Below, in pieces: positions 43,472-51,304 of a DNA stretch of 64,000 nucleotides. The notes under the pieces were generated by a model. The model saw only the letters and a program-made list of their open reading frames with translations, was not told where the DNA came from and made no database searches. How positions within the stretch are numbered: the first letter of the stretch is position 1; each line of letters opens with the position of its first letter. The stretch is from Chitinophaga sp. H8 (GTDB lineage: Bacteria > Bacteroidota > Bacteroidia > Chitinophagales > Chitinophagaceae): positions 1,674,001 through 1,738,000 of the forward strand of contig NZ_JBEXAC010000002.1 in assembly GCF_040567655.1 (NCBI RefSeq), written 5' to 3'. The translations under genes were made by a program, and so were the position numbers.

Positions 43472-43780
43472 ATGACTACTGAAAACGATAATAGGAATAA
43501 TGAAAGCTGCCCGGCGGAAACTTTACTGAAGTTATTGTCGGGTAAATGGAAGCCACAGCTCTTTAAGCTGGCCATGGAAGGGCCATTACGGTTCAATCAC
43601 CTTTTAAGGCAATTGCCGGAGGCAAACAAACAATCTGTAGCGGTTGCCTTAAAAGAACTGGAAGCAGGTGGATTGCTGATTAAAACCATCGTAAAACAAA
43701 AACCTTTGCATATTGAATACAGCCTGTCGGAAAGAGGCCATTCCCTGATAGGGGTGTTTAAAGAATTGGAGGGTATTTAA
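43472..43780 (+). CDS. HxlR family winged-helix regulator
   Basis: A 102-residue HxlR-type regulator. It starts with the family's N-terminal cysteine region (ESCPAETLLKLLSGKWKPQL) and has the winged helix FNHLLRQLPEANKQSVAVALKELEAGG. Cys at residue 11 is the position used for redox or electrophile sensing in several HxlR proteins. It shares a 70-base intergenic region with the DsbA-like gene and presumably controls it and itself. A perfect hairpin TGCTGACA/TGTCAGCA (43784-43805) without a T-run follows. Confidence 0.93.
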   Translation: MTTENDNRNNESCPAETLLKLLSGKWKPQLFKLAMEGPLRFNHLLRQLPEANKQSVAVALKELEAGGLLIKTIVKQKPLHIEYSLSERGHSLIGVFKELEGI

Positions 43781-43843
43781 TCCTGCTGACATACCGCTGT
43801 CAGCAACACCCCTGATCTTTGTATGCAACTAAAATAAAAAGAA

Positions 43844-44407
43844 ATGATACCGGAAACGATCACCACTACCGCTCCTGATGCGATTGTTTATTTAATGCAG
43901 AATTACGCTAATTATAATCTTTGGGTAAATGTGACACTCATTAACTGGCTCAGAACAAAACCGGAAGAGGTGTTGGAACAGGAAGTGCCATCGAGTTTCC
44001 CCAGCATTAAGCGAACGCTGGTACACATCCTGGAATCTCAGTATTACTGGCTGGCGGTGATCAGAAAAGATGAAAAGCAGAGAAGGGACCCATTTAATGG
44101 TACACTGGAAGATGCTTATAAGGCATTACTGGATCATTCCGCAGCGCTGGCAGCCTACGTAAAGGATATGACCGCGGCTGACATCCAGGCCACCACACTG
44201 GTGGAAAGCCGCTGGTTCCGGTGCAACTTTCAACATTTCGAATATATCACACAGATCGTTACACATGGCACTTATCACCGTGGACAGATCATCACTATGG
44301 GACGTAATCTCGGATTTACGGATGCGCCAATGACAGACTACCAATACTACAATGTTTATGGTAAACAGTCCGTCGCTGCGGATGGTGGGGAAAGCCATAC
44401 AGGCTAG
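43844..44407 (+). CDS. DinB family protein
   Basis: A 187-residue DinB/YfiT four-helix-bundle protein. The metal-binding histidines typical of the fold can be seen in TLVHILESQYYW and in HGTYHRGQI (two His). The members are thiol-dependent transferases or of unknown function. It follows the HxlR gene on the same strand after 63 bases, separated by a short hairpin, so it may belong to the same stress response. Confidence 0.88.
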   Translation: MIPETITTTAPDAIVYLMQNYANYNLWVNVTLINWLRTKPEEVLEQEVPSSFPSIKRTLVHILESQYYWLAVIRKDEKQRRDPFNGTLEDAYKALLDHSAALAAYVKDMTAADIQATTLVESRWFRCNFQHFEYITQIVTHGTYHRGQIITMGRNLGFTDAPMTDYQYYNVYGKQSVAADGGESHTG

Positions 44408-44728
44408 CCTGTTATTAAAGCCGTTTGTTAGCTGTTTAAACCCCTTGCAGAAAGCAGCGTAAGTGCCCCACACGGATCATTTTTAATCTTTTGTAAACCA
44501 TTGTGCTGTTTCTTTGTTATGCTGTTAAAGGTATAGGATAATACCCCTTTATTGTACTTGAATATACCCCTGCCGGGAAAAGTGTTATTTATTGTTATCT
44601 AATGTTATTTATTGTTAGCATCAGGCCGTTTGGACTACCAGTTTTACTTTCAGGCGCAATGTTTGAAGTATAGTGGTTAGTACCAGGTGTACTGCGCCTG
44701 GCTTAAAGAAATTAATACAGTTAGGTTT
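44408..44728. other. Promoter region of the efflux operon
   Basis: A 321-base gap without coding potential. Its notable structure is the pair of 15-base direct repeats at 44583-44617, listed separately. A complete -33/-7 promoter could not be assigned. Confidence 0.45.
44583..44617 (+). promoter_or_regulatory. Two perfect 15-bp direct repeats with 20-bp period
   Basis: TGTTATTTATTGTTA occurs at 44583-44597 and again at 44603-44617, so the same face of the helix is repeated about two turns apart. This is a layout typical of tandem regulator sites. It lies ~110 bases before the first gene of the efflux operon. The AT-rich composition raises the chance of coincidence. Confidence 0.45.
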
Positions 44729-46096
44729 ATGGCACGACCATTTTCGCAGATAGGATATCGGAACAAGCGTATATCAGGGAAAGCGGCAACCGGCTTAATA
44801 CTATTATTGATCTTTCTTTCGCACCCCTTAGCCGCACAGGATAACAATCAGGTAGTACCCCCTCTGAAGTGGGATTTGCAGGCTTGCCTGGATTATGCCA
44901 TGAAGAATAATATCCAGCTTAACAGCTTGCGGTTATCAAAAAAGACTGGAGAGCAGGACCTGTTACTATCTAAGGCGGCCAGGCTACCCAATCTTACCGG
45001 ATCGGCTACACAGAACATAGCAGGGGCCAGAAATGCGGAGCTGGCCTATGGGGTGCATCCCTCCGGCAGCTATTCTCTGAATTCCAACGTTACCCTTTTT
45101 AATGGCGGGTATTTAACCAACGATATTAAACAGAAACAACTGACGGTACAGGTACTGGATCTGAATGTAGCCCAGCAGATCAACGATATTACCTTGTTGG
45201 TTACAGAAGCCTATCTCAGTATATTATTAGCCAAAGAAAATATTGTCTATGTAAAAGATGTTGTGAGCACAGCAGAAGCGCAGGTGCTGCGTGCACAACA
45301 GCAATTTGAGGTAGGAAGTATTGCCCGGAAAGACCTGGCAGAGCTGCAGGCACAGCTGGCTAATGAAAAGTATTTGCTGGTAACGGCAGAAAACAGCCAG
45401 CGGCAAAATACGCTTACACTTAAACAATTGTTGCAACTACCTACGGACACCGCTTTTGAAATTGTAGCGCCTGATACGTTGATGGGCATAGGTTTGCTGA
45501 CGCCGGTTCAGGAAGCTCAAAAAGTAGCGCTGGATACCCGGCCGGAAGTAAAAAGCGGAGAGCTGGGAGTACAGGTGGCAGCATTGGACCTGGCTAAAGC
45601 CAGAGCAGGTTATCTGCCTACATTGAGTGCGGGTGGGATATTGTCTACCAGTTATCAGAAAGATCCAGATTACACGTACTTCAAACAGCTGGATAATAAT
45701 TTCTATCAGCAGATAGGGCTTACTTTGTCGGTACCTATTTTTACCAGACGGGTGAACAAAACAAACGTCGAGAAATCAAAGATTGAAATAGATCAGTCCA
45801 GACTTGCATTGCAGAATACAAAAACCAACTTGTCCCAGATCGTGGAACAAGCCTATATCAACGTGGTGAATGCACAGGGACAGTACGATGCGGCAGTAGA
45901 ACAATTCAAATTTGTACAGGAAAGTTATCGTATCGCTACGGAACAATTGAATGTAGGGGTCGCTAATATGGTAGAGTATCTGCAGCAGAAAAACCTTTAT
46001 ATACAGGCATTGCAGGCCTACATACAGGCAAAGTACAATGCTGCACTCAATATCAGGATATATGATTTTTACAGGGGTGTCCCGGTAAAACTATAA
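44729..46096 (+). CDS. TolC family outer-membrane efflux channel
   Basis: About 455 residues: a signal peptide ending LAAQD, then two outer-membrane efflux repeats (WDLQACLDYAMKNNIQLNS near the start and VALDTRPEVKSGELGVQVA in the middle) with long heptad-like coiled helices. It forms the trimeric channel of a tripartite efflux pump. I prefer the ATG at 44729 (MARPFSQIGY) over the in-frame one at 44687. It is the first of four genes; the adaptor gene begins 12 bases after its stop. Confidence 0.92.
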   Translation: MARPFSQIGYRNKRISGKAATGLILLLIFLSHPLAAQDNNQVVPPLKWDLQACLDYAMKNNIQLNSLRLSKKTGEQDLLLSKAARLPNLTGSATQNIAGARNAELAYGVHPSGSYSLNSNVTLFNGGYLTNDIKQKQLTVQVLDLNVAQQINDITLLVTEAYLSILLAKENIVYVKDVVSTAEAQVLRAQQQFEVGSIARKDLAELQAQLANEKYLLVTAENSQRQNTLTLKQLLQLPTDTAFEIVAPDTLMGIGLLTPVQEAQKVALDTRPEVKSGELGVQVAALDLAKARAGYLPTLSAGGILSTSYQKDPDYTYFKQLDNNFYQQIGLTLSVPIFTRRVNKTNVEKSKIEIDQSRLALQNTKTNLSQIVEQAYINVVNAQGQYDAAVEQFKFVQESYRIATEQLNVGVANMVEYLQQKNLYIQALQAYIQAKYNAALNIRIYDFYRGVPVKL

Positions 46097-46108
46097 ATGC
46101 AATGAGGT

Positions 46109-47341
46109 ATGGGAAAATATAAAAAGGTGATCATTTTTCTGGTGGCAGCGATACTGCTGCTCCTGATCTGGTATTTCCTGGTCCGTAAAAAAGAAATGCC
46201 CCCTTCTTTTACCACGGAAGTACCGCAATACGGTCATATCGCTACTATGGTTACGGCCACCGGCACCTTGCGTCCGGTAGATACGGTAGCAGTAGGTACA
46301 CAGGTATCGGGTACTTTGAAATATCTTTTTGCCGACTTTAATGCTAAAGTAAAGAAGGGGCAATTACTGGCACAACTGGATAAGTCATTGTTCCAGGCGC
46401 AGGTAGATCAATACCGGGGCAGCCTGGAAGTTGCCAAAAGCCAGTTGGTATACCAGGAAGCCAATTTTGGGAGGCAGGGATTGTTGTTTAAAACAGGGGC
46501 CATCAGTAAGGCTGATTATGATAATGCGCAGTATCAGTACAGCGCTGCAAAGGCCAGCGTGGCCAGTGTTACGGCACAGCTGGCGGCAGCAGAAAAAAAT
46601 CTCTCTTTCACAGATATCTATTCCCCGATAGATGGCGTGGTGATGAACCGGAATGTAAGTGTAGGCCAAACAGTAGCAGCCAGTTTTAATACGCCTACTT
46701 TATTTGTAATTGCTAAAGACATTACAAAAATGCAGGTAGAAACCAGTGTAGGCGAAGCAGATATTGGTAATGTGGCAGACAGCCAGCGGGTTTCCTTTAC
46801 TGTGGATGCTTACCTGGATGATGTTTTTGATGGCCAGGTTAAGGAAATAAGATTGCAGCCCAGTATCTCTGCCAATGTCGTAACCTATAATACTATTATC
46901 AATGCTGCGAATAATGCGATGAAACTAAAGCCGGGCATGACCGCTAACGTTACGATTTATACTGCGGAAAAAGATACCGCCCTGCTGCTTCCGGTAAGAG
47001 CATTAAAATTTAAACCCGACTCTGCCTTGCTGGCTAAAGATTATGTGATTCAGGAAACGGTGAACAGGCATGCGGGCAATCCGCCACGTGGTGATACCCT
47101 GCATGCTGGTGGTGCGGTACACCGGCCAGGTACGGTGAATTATGTATGGATACTACGTGGTGATACCCTGCAGCAGAAAAGGATACGTACAGGACTGGAT
47201 GATAATACACATATTGAAGTATTGTCAGGGCTTTCTACCAATGATGCAGTGATTACCAGTATGAATGAACCCGGCACGGCTGCTGCTACTGCTAAAAGTA
47301 CCGGTAGCCCGTTTATGCCAAATATGAGACGCAGACGATGA
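46109..47341 (+). CDS. macA: MacA-like periplasmic adaptor (HlyD family)
   Basis: A 410-residue membrane fusion protein: an N-terminal membrane anchor (residues 6-26), a biotinyl-lipoyl domain (VDTVAVGTQVSGTLKYLFADF), an alpha-helical hairpin (~residues 85-165, YRGSLEVAKSQLVYQEANF), then beta-barrel and membrane-proximal domains. It bridges the TolC channel and the MacB-type pump. The C-terminal part has a Gly/Pro/His-containing insert (HAGNPPRGDTLHAGGAVHRP) not usual in MacA. Its stop codon overlaps the start of the ATPase gene (ATGA). Confidence 0.92.
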   Translation: MGKYKKVIIFLVAAILLLLIWYFLVRKKEMPPSFTTEVPQYGHIATMVTATGTLRPVDTVAVGTQVSGTLKYLFADFNAKVKKGQLLAQLDKSLFQAQVDQYRGSLEVAKSQLVYQEANFGRQGLLFKTGAISKADYDNAQYQYSAAKASVASVTAQLAAAEKNLSFTDIYSPIDGVVMNRNVSVGQTVAASFNTPTLFVIAKDITKMQVETSVGEADIGNVADSQRVSFTVDAYLDDVFDGQVKEIRLQPSISANVVTYNTIINAANNAMKLKPGMTANVTIYTAEKDTALLLPVRALKFKPDSALLAKDYVIQETVNRHAGNPPRGDTLHAGGAVHRPGTVNYVWILRGDTLQQKRIRTGLDDNTHIEVLSGLSTNDAVITSMNEPGTAAATAKSTGSPFMPNMRRRR

Positions 47342-48090
47342 GCAACAAGAAGATATTGGAGATACAGCAAATCCGGCGCGAATTCAAAATGGGGACGGAA
47401 GTGGTACGTGCATTAAAAGGTATTTCCTTTGATGTGGCGAGTGGTGAGTTTTTGACGATTATGGGCAGCAGTGGTAGCGGAAAAACTACCTTGTTGAATA
47501 TTTTAGGCTGCCTGGATAAACCAACTGCAGGTGATTATCTGCTGGATGGGGTGAATGTGGGACAGCTGCTGCGCAATGACCTGGCCCGGGTACGTAATCA
47601 GAAGATCGGATTTGTTTTCCAGGCGTATAACCTGCTGCCCCGGACTTCTGCCCTGGAAAATGTAGAACTGCCCCTGTTTTATAATAAAGCGATTAATACA
47701 AAAATACGCCGGGAAAGGGCCGTGCAGGCATTGGAAGCAGTAAAGCTGGCAGACCGGCTGGATCATACGCCCAGCCAGCTTTCGGGTGGGCAGCAGCAAC
47801 GGGTGGCAATTGCCCGCGCCCTGGTAAATGAACCGGTGATGATCCTGGCCGACGAGGCCACCGGCAACCTGGATACCCGTACTTCCTACGAAATTATGGC
47901 ATTGATGCAGGAGCTGAATCAACAGCAGGGAAAGACAATTGTTTTCGTTACGCATGAGCCGGATATTGCTGCATTCAGCAGCAGGACCATTATGCTGCGG
48001 GATGGTAAAATACAACGGGATAATAATAATGAAAATGTCCGCTCGGCTAAGGAAGCACTGGCTTCATTACCCGTTTCGGACGATTATTAA
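47338..48090 (+). CDS. MacB/LolD-like ABC transporter ATP-binding protein
   Basis: A 250-residue ABC ATPase: Walker [11 protein letters not shown]-loop [12 protein letters not shown], signature LSGGQQQR, Walker B LADEAT with the following GNLD, and H-loop VTHEPD. It belongs to the MacB/LolD/FtsE-like type. In E. coli the ATPase and permease of MacB are one chain; here they are two genes. It is translationally coupled to the adaptor gene by a 4-base overlap. Confidence 0.95.
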   Translation: MSNKKILEIQQIRREFKMGTEVVRALKGISFDVASGEFLTIMGSSGSGKTTLLNILGCLDKPTAGDYLLDGVNVGQLLRNDLARVRNQKIGFVFQAYNLLPRTSALENVELPLFYNKAINTKIRRERAVQALEAVKLADRLDHTPSQLSGGQQQRVAIARALVNEPVMILADEATGNLDTRTSYEIMALMQELNQQQGKTIVFVTHEPDIAAFSSRTIMLRDGKIQRDNNNENVRSAKEALASLPVSDDY

Positions 48091-48099
48091 TACCAGCAC

Positions 48100-49320
48100 A
48101 TGAGCGTTTTTAACCTGATAAGGATTGCTTTAAATGCTTTGCAGCGGAATAAACTGCGGGCGTTTTTAACCATGCTGGGCATCATCATTGGTGTGGCGGC
48201 TGTGATTGCTATGGTGGCTATCGGGGAAGGCTCCAAACAAAGCATACAATCTCAGCTGGGCAACATGGGGTCCAACATGGTCACCATTATGCCCAGCAGT
48301 AATGTGGTTGGTGGAGCCCGGTTGGAAGGTGCCAGTGTGCAAACCCTTACGATCAATGATGTAAAAGCATTACAGCAGCAAGCTACTTTTCTGACAGCAG
48401 TAACACCGGTTTCCACCGCGCGGGGACAGGCCATTGCGGGTGCTTTGAACTGGCCTACTACCTTGCAGGGAGGAAATACAGATTACTTTGATATCCGCAA
48501 ATTAACCCTGAAAGACGGGATCCTCTTTTCTGAGACTGATGTGAATGCTGCGGCCAAAGTATGCATACTGGGACAAACCGTTATCGACAACCTCTTCCCG
48601 AGCGGAGAAAGCCCGGTAGGAAAAGTGATCCGGTTCAATAATATTCCCCTGCAGGTAATCGGTACCCTGGCGCCTAAAGGACAAAGTTCTTTTGGGCAGG
48701 ATCAGGACGATATCATTGTAGCGCCTTATACTACCGTGCAAAAAAGAGTGCTGGCTACCACCTATCTGCAAAATATCTATGCTTCGGCGATAAGCGAAGA
48801 TGCTTCAGATACTGCTGTCAGCCAGATTACGGCCATACTCCGCGAAACACACCGGCTGCGCATCACGGACGAGAATAATTTTAATGTAAGGACAATGGCC
48901 GAGCTGATCAAAGCCCTCAGTTCTACCAGCAGCCTGCTGACCATACTGCTCACAGCTATTGCCGGTATCTCTCTCGTGATTGGTGGTATCGGAATCATGA
49001 ACATCATGTATGTATCTGTTACAGAACGTACCCGCGAAATAGGATTACGCATGTCTATCGGCGCAAGGGGAATAGACATTTTACTACAGTTCCTGGTGGA
49101 AGCAATTATCATCAGTATTACTGGTGGGCTGATCGGGGTGGCGCTGGGCATTACAGCTTCCAAAGTTATCACGCTCACACTGGGCTGGCCTACCATGGTA
49201 TCCCAGTCATCCATTCTGCTTTCTTTTATGGTATGTGCCCTGACCGGTGTTTTCTTTGGATATTATCCCGCGCAAAAAGCTTCCCGCCTGGACCCGATAG
49301 AAGCATTGAGATATGAATAA
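48100..49320 (+). CDS. MacB-like ABC transporter permease
   Basis: A 406-residue permease: one N-terminal helix (LRAFLTMLGIIIGVAAVIAM), a periplasmic MacB_PCD domain (~residues 45-270) and three C-terminal helices of the FtsX type (IAGISLVIGGIGIMNIMYV onward). The family motif SVTERTREIGLRMSIGA is intact. With the ATPase, adaptor and TolC genes it forms a complete tripartite exporter for peptides, macrolides, haem precursors or lipids; the substrate cannot be told. It ends the operon. Confidence 0.94.
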   Translation: MSVFNLIRIALNALQRNKLRAFLTMLGIIIGVAAVIAMVAIGEGSKQSIQSQLGNMGSNMVTIMPSSNVVGGARLEGASVQTLTINDVKALQQQATFLTAVTPVSTARGQAIAGALNWPTTLQGGNTDYFDIRKLTLKDGILFSETDVNAAAKVCILGQTVIDNLFPSGESPVGKVIRFNNIPLQVIGTLAPKGQSSFGQDQDDIIVAPYTTVQKRVLATTYLQNIYASAISEDASDTAVSQITAILRETHRLRITDENNFNVRTMAELIKALSSTSSLLTILLTAIAGISLVIGGIGIMNIMYVSVTERTREIGLRMSIGARGIDILLQFLVEAIIISITGGLIGVALGITASKVITLTLGWPTMVSQSSILLSFMVCALTGVFFGYYPAQKASRLDPIEALRYE

Positions 49321-49343
49321 CAGGGAGCTGATACATTGTTCAT

Positions 49344-49374
49344 TTTGAAAAAACCTGATTCCTCCTTATATTTC
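49344..49374 (+). promoter_or_regulatory. Near-consensus Bacteroidota promoter for the ECF sigma gene
   Basis: TTTG at 49344-49347, a 19-base spacer, and TATATTTC at 49367-49374, against the consensus TTTG-N19-TAnnTTTG. One mismatch (final C). Transcription would start about 45 bases before the sigma factor ATG at 49428. Confidence 0.65.
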
Positions 49375-49427
49375 GGCATCAACCAGGCCTGCATAAGCTA
49401 GCTGTATTCAATTGTTATGTATTTACA

Positions 49428-49973
49428 ATGTTAAGTGACCAGGAATTGCTGCAATTGATCAGGAACGACCAAATCGCTGCTTTCGAGGAGCTGTATCATC
49501 GTTACTGGGAATCTATGTATAATGCGGCCTATAAACGGTTACGTAACAGGGAACAATGTAAGGACCTGCTGCAGGACATCTTTGCCGATTTGTGGAAAAG
49601 GAAAAATGTGGTAAGTATTGATAATGTTAGCGGGTTTCTTCATATGGCAGTGCATTACCAGGTGTATAAGCTGGTAGGCAAACAGGCCAGCGGGCCTGCA
49701 TTCCTGGAACTGTTTGACCGGATGGCGGCCTCCCCTTATGCGGCTGATAGCCGCCTGGAAGAAAAAGAATTTCTCCAGGTAGTGAAAGCCTGGGTGAACG
49801 CAATGCCGGAAAAACGCCGGGAGATCTTCCAGCTGCATTACCTGGAAAATATGAACACCCGGGAAATAGCAGATCACCTCCATATCTCTCAGAAAACAGT
49901 GCAAAACCAACTGGGCAAAGCTGTACATCACCTTCGCGACCGTCTTTCCCACCTCTTCACCATAATAGTTTAA
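49428..49973 (+). CDS. RNA polymerase ECF sigma factor
   Basis: A 181-residue ECF sigma-70 factor of the FecI-like type common in Bacteroidota. Region 2 reads AFEELYHRYWESMYNAAYKRL with CKDLLQDIFADLWKR. Region 4 reads MPEKRREIFQLHYLENMNTR with EIADHLHISQKTVQNQL. It is followed by a FecR anti-sigma gene after 70 bases and then by a SusC gene with an STN domain, the full trans-envelope signalling cascade. Target promoters presumably include the susCD promoter. Confidence 0.95.
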   Translation: MLSDQELLQLIRNDQIAAFEELYHRYWESMYNAAYKRLRNREQCKDLLQDIFADLWKRKNVVSIDNVSGFLHMAVHYQVYKLVGKQASGPAFLELFDRMAASPYAADSRLEEKEFLQVVKAWVNAMPEKRREIFQLHYLENMNTREIADHLHISQKTVQNQLGKAVHHLRDRLSHLFTIIV

Positions 49974-50043
49974 AAAAAAGTTTTCCCTGGCGTGGGAGAT
50001 TTTTCTATTTCCGGTACATATACCTGTAAAGCAGTCTTTTTAT

Positions 50044-51042
50044 ATGGACCCGGCAAACAGCTCAGCGTTTATAGCGCTCGTAAAAAAATACCTTCAGGGT
50101 AAAACTACCGCGGCAGAAGAAACCTTCCTCTGGGAGTATTATCATTATTTTGATAAGGAGCCGGACGTGCTGGCTGCTTTTAGTCCTGCGGAAAAAGAAC
50201 AGCTGGAAAACGAACTGAAAACGGGTATTCTGGAAAAAATTGCTACCATGGAAAATAGCGGCCCCCATAAAGGGGCTATCTACCGGCGCATGTTTATCCG
50301 GATAGCGGTGGCGGCAGTCATAGCCGTGCTGGCCGGAAGCCTGGTGGTATTGAAATGGATGACCATTATGAACTTTATAGACCCACAGCAGTTAACACAA
50401 AAAACAACAGCTAATGGGGAAACAACCAAAATCGCATTGTCAGATGGCACAGTAGTATGGTTAAATGCCGGTTCCAAACTGGTATATCCTGTTGTGTTTA
50501 AACGCGGTACCCGGCAGGTGGAACTGGAGGGAGAGGCCTATTTTGAAGTGGCGCAGCACAGCGAACGCCCGTTCACGGTTAAAGCAGCCGGGCTGGCTAC
50601 CCGCGTGCTGGGTACCAGTTTTAATGTAAATGCTTATGATAATGAAGTAGTGGCTACAGTAACGGTACTAACAGGTAGGGTGAAAGTATCGTCTGAAGAA
50701 GATACTGCCACAGCCACCCTGTTAAATCCCGGTCAGAAGCTCCTCTATAATAAACAGCAGCAAAGCTTTAAACAGGAAGCACTGGAAACAGCTACAGATG
50801 ATATTGCCTGGAAAGAAGGCAAACTGCTTTTCCGCGATGCGCCGCTCACTACCGTAGCGCAATTGTTATTACGGCGATATGCGATCACACTGGAGGTGCC
50901 AGCAGAGATGGAATCGCTCACTATTTATGCAGATTTACAGGATAGACAACCAGAAGAAGCGGTAAAAAGCATCGCTAAAATATTAAAGGTAGGGTATAAA
51001 AAAGCAGGCAATACGTATACACTGTTCAGCAAAAACAGATAG
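50044..51042 (+). CDS. FecR family anti-sigma factor
   Basis: A 332-residue FecR-type regulator. A cytoplasmic N-terminal part (residues 1-80) would hold the sigma factor. One transmembrane helix follows (~85-108, IRIAVAAVIAVLAGSLVVL). The periplasmic FecR domain has the hallmark TKIALSDGTVVWLNAGSKLVYP and LEGEAYFEVA. The C-terminal DUF4974-like domain (APLTTVAQLLLRRYAITLEV) resembles an STN fold. It passes the signal from the SusC receptor to the sigma factor. Confidence 0.95.
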   Translation: MDPANSSAFIALVKKYLQGKTTAAEETFLWEYYHYFDKEPDVLAAFSPAEKEQLENELKTGILEKIATMENSGPHKGAIYRRMFIRIAVAAVIAVLAGSLVVLKWMTIMNFIDPQQLTQKTTANGETTKIALSDGTVVWLNAGSKLVYPVVFKRGTRQVELEGEAYFEVAQHSERPFTVKAAGLATRVLGTSFNVNAYDNEVVATVTVLTGRVKVSSEEDTATATLLNPGQKLLYNKQQQSFKQEALETATDDIAWKEGKLLFRDAPLTTVAQLLLRRYAITLEVPAEMESLTIYADLQDRQPEEAVKSIAKILKVGYKKAGNTYTLFSKNR

Positions 51043-51154
51043 TAGATGTCGTAGGAAGCATATACATCTGTGCGTGTAGCTAGCCACAGCAAGTCATGTA
51101 CCGGTATTTGCCAACTGTTAAAAATCACGTTATGTCAGGATAGGTCAACCAAAT

Positions 51155-51268
51155 TAAAAAGGGGCTGAAGAGGAAGTATCAGCCCCTGAAAAAATGTCAA
51201 GTTTGTCATCCGGCTACTGCAGGGCGTAGGAACCTATTTGCAGCAGCAGGATTTTCTTAATCATTTTC
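51155..51268 (-). ncRNA. Candidate antisense small RNA covering the susC leader
   Basis: A transcript of about 115 nt is predicted on the strand opposite to the uptake locus. Its promoter (51274-51304) is close to consensus, and it ends at a 9-bp stem AGGGGCTGA / TCAGCCCCT with a 10-base loop and TTTTTAATTT on the minus strand. It would be complementary to the region immediately before the susC start codon. The size and place (between anti-sigma and susC genes) agree with the cis-encoded antisense RNAs described for glycan loci of Bacteroides, such as DonS. Expression is not shown by sequence alone. Confidence 0.5.
51160..51187 (-). terminator. Minus-strand intrinsic terminator between fecR and susC
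   Basis: TCAGCCCCT (51179-51187) and AGGGGCTGA (51160-51168) form a perfect stem. The A-run at 51156-51160 gives a U-tract on the minus strand only; the plus strand has TGAAAAAATG after the stem. No protein gene on the minus strand could use it. Confidence 0.7.
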
Positions 51269-51273
51269 ACTAT

Positions 51274-51304
51274 CAAATCTATGAAAAGAGGACTACACTT
51301 TCAA
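51274..51304 (-). promoter_or_regulatory. Minus-strand promoter overlapping the susC start codon
   Basis: On the minus strand, TTG (51304-51302), a 20-base spacer, and TAGATTTG (51281-51274), a full match to the -7 consensus TAnnTTTG. The -7 box touches the A of the susC ATG. It drives transcription away from susC toward the terminator at 51160-51187. Confidence 0.55.
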
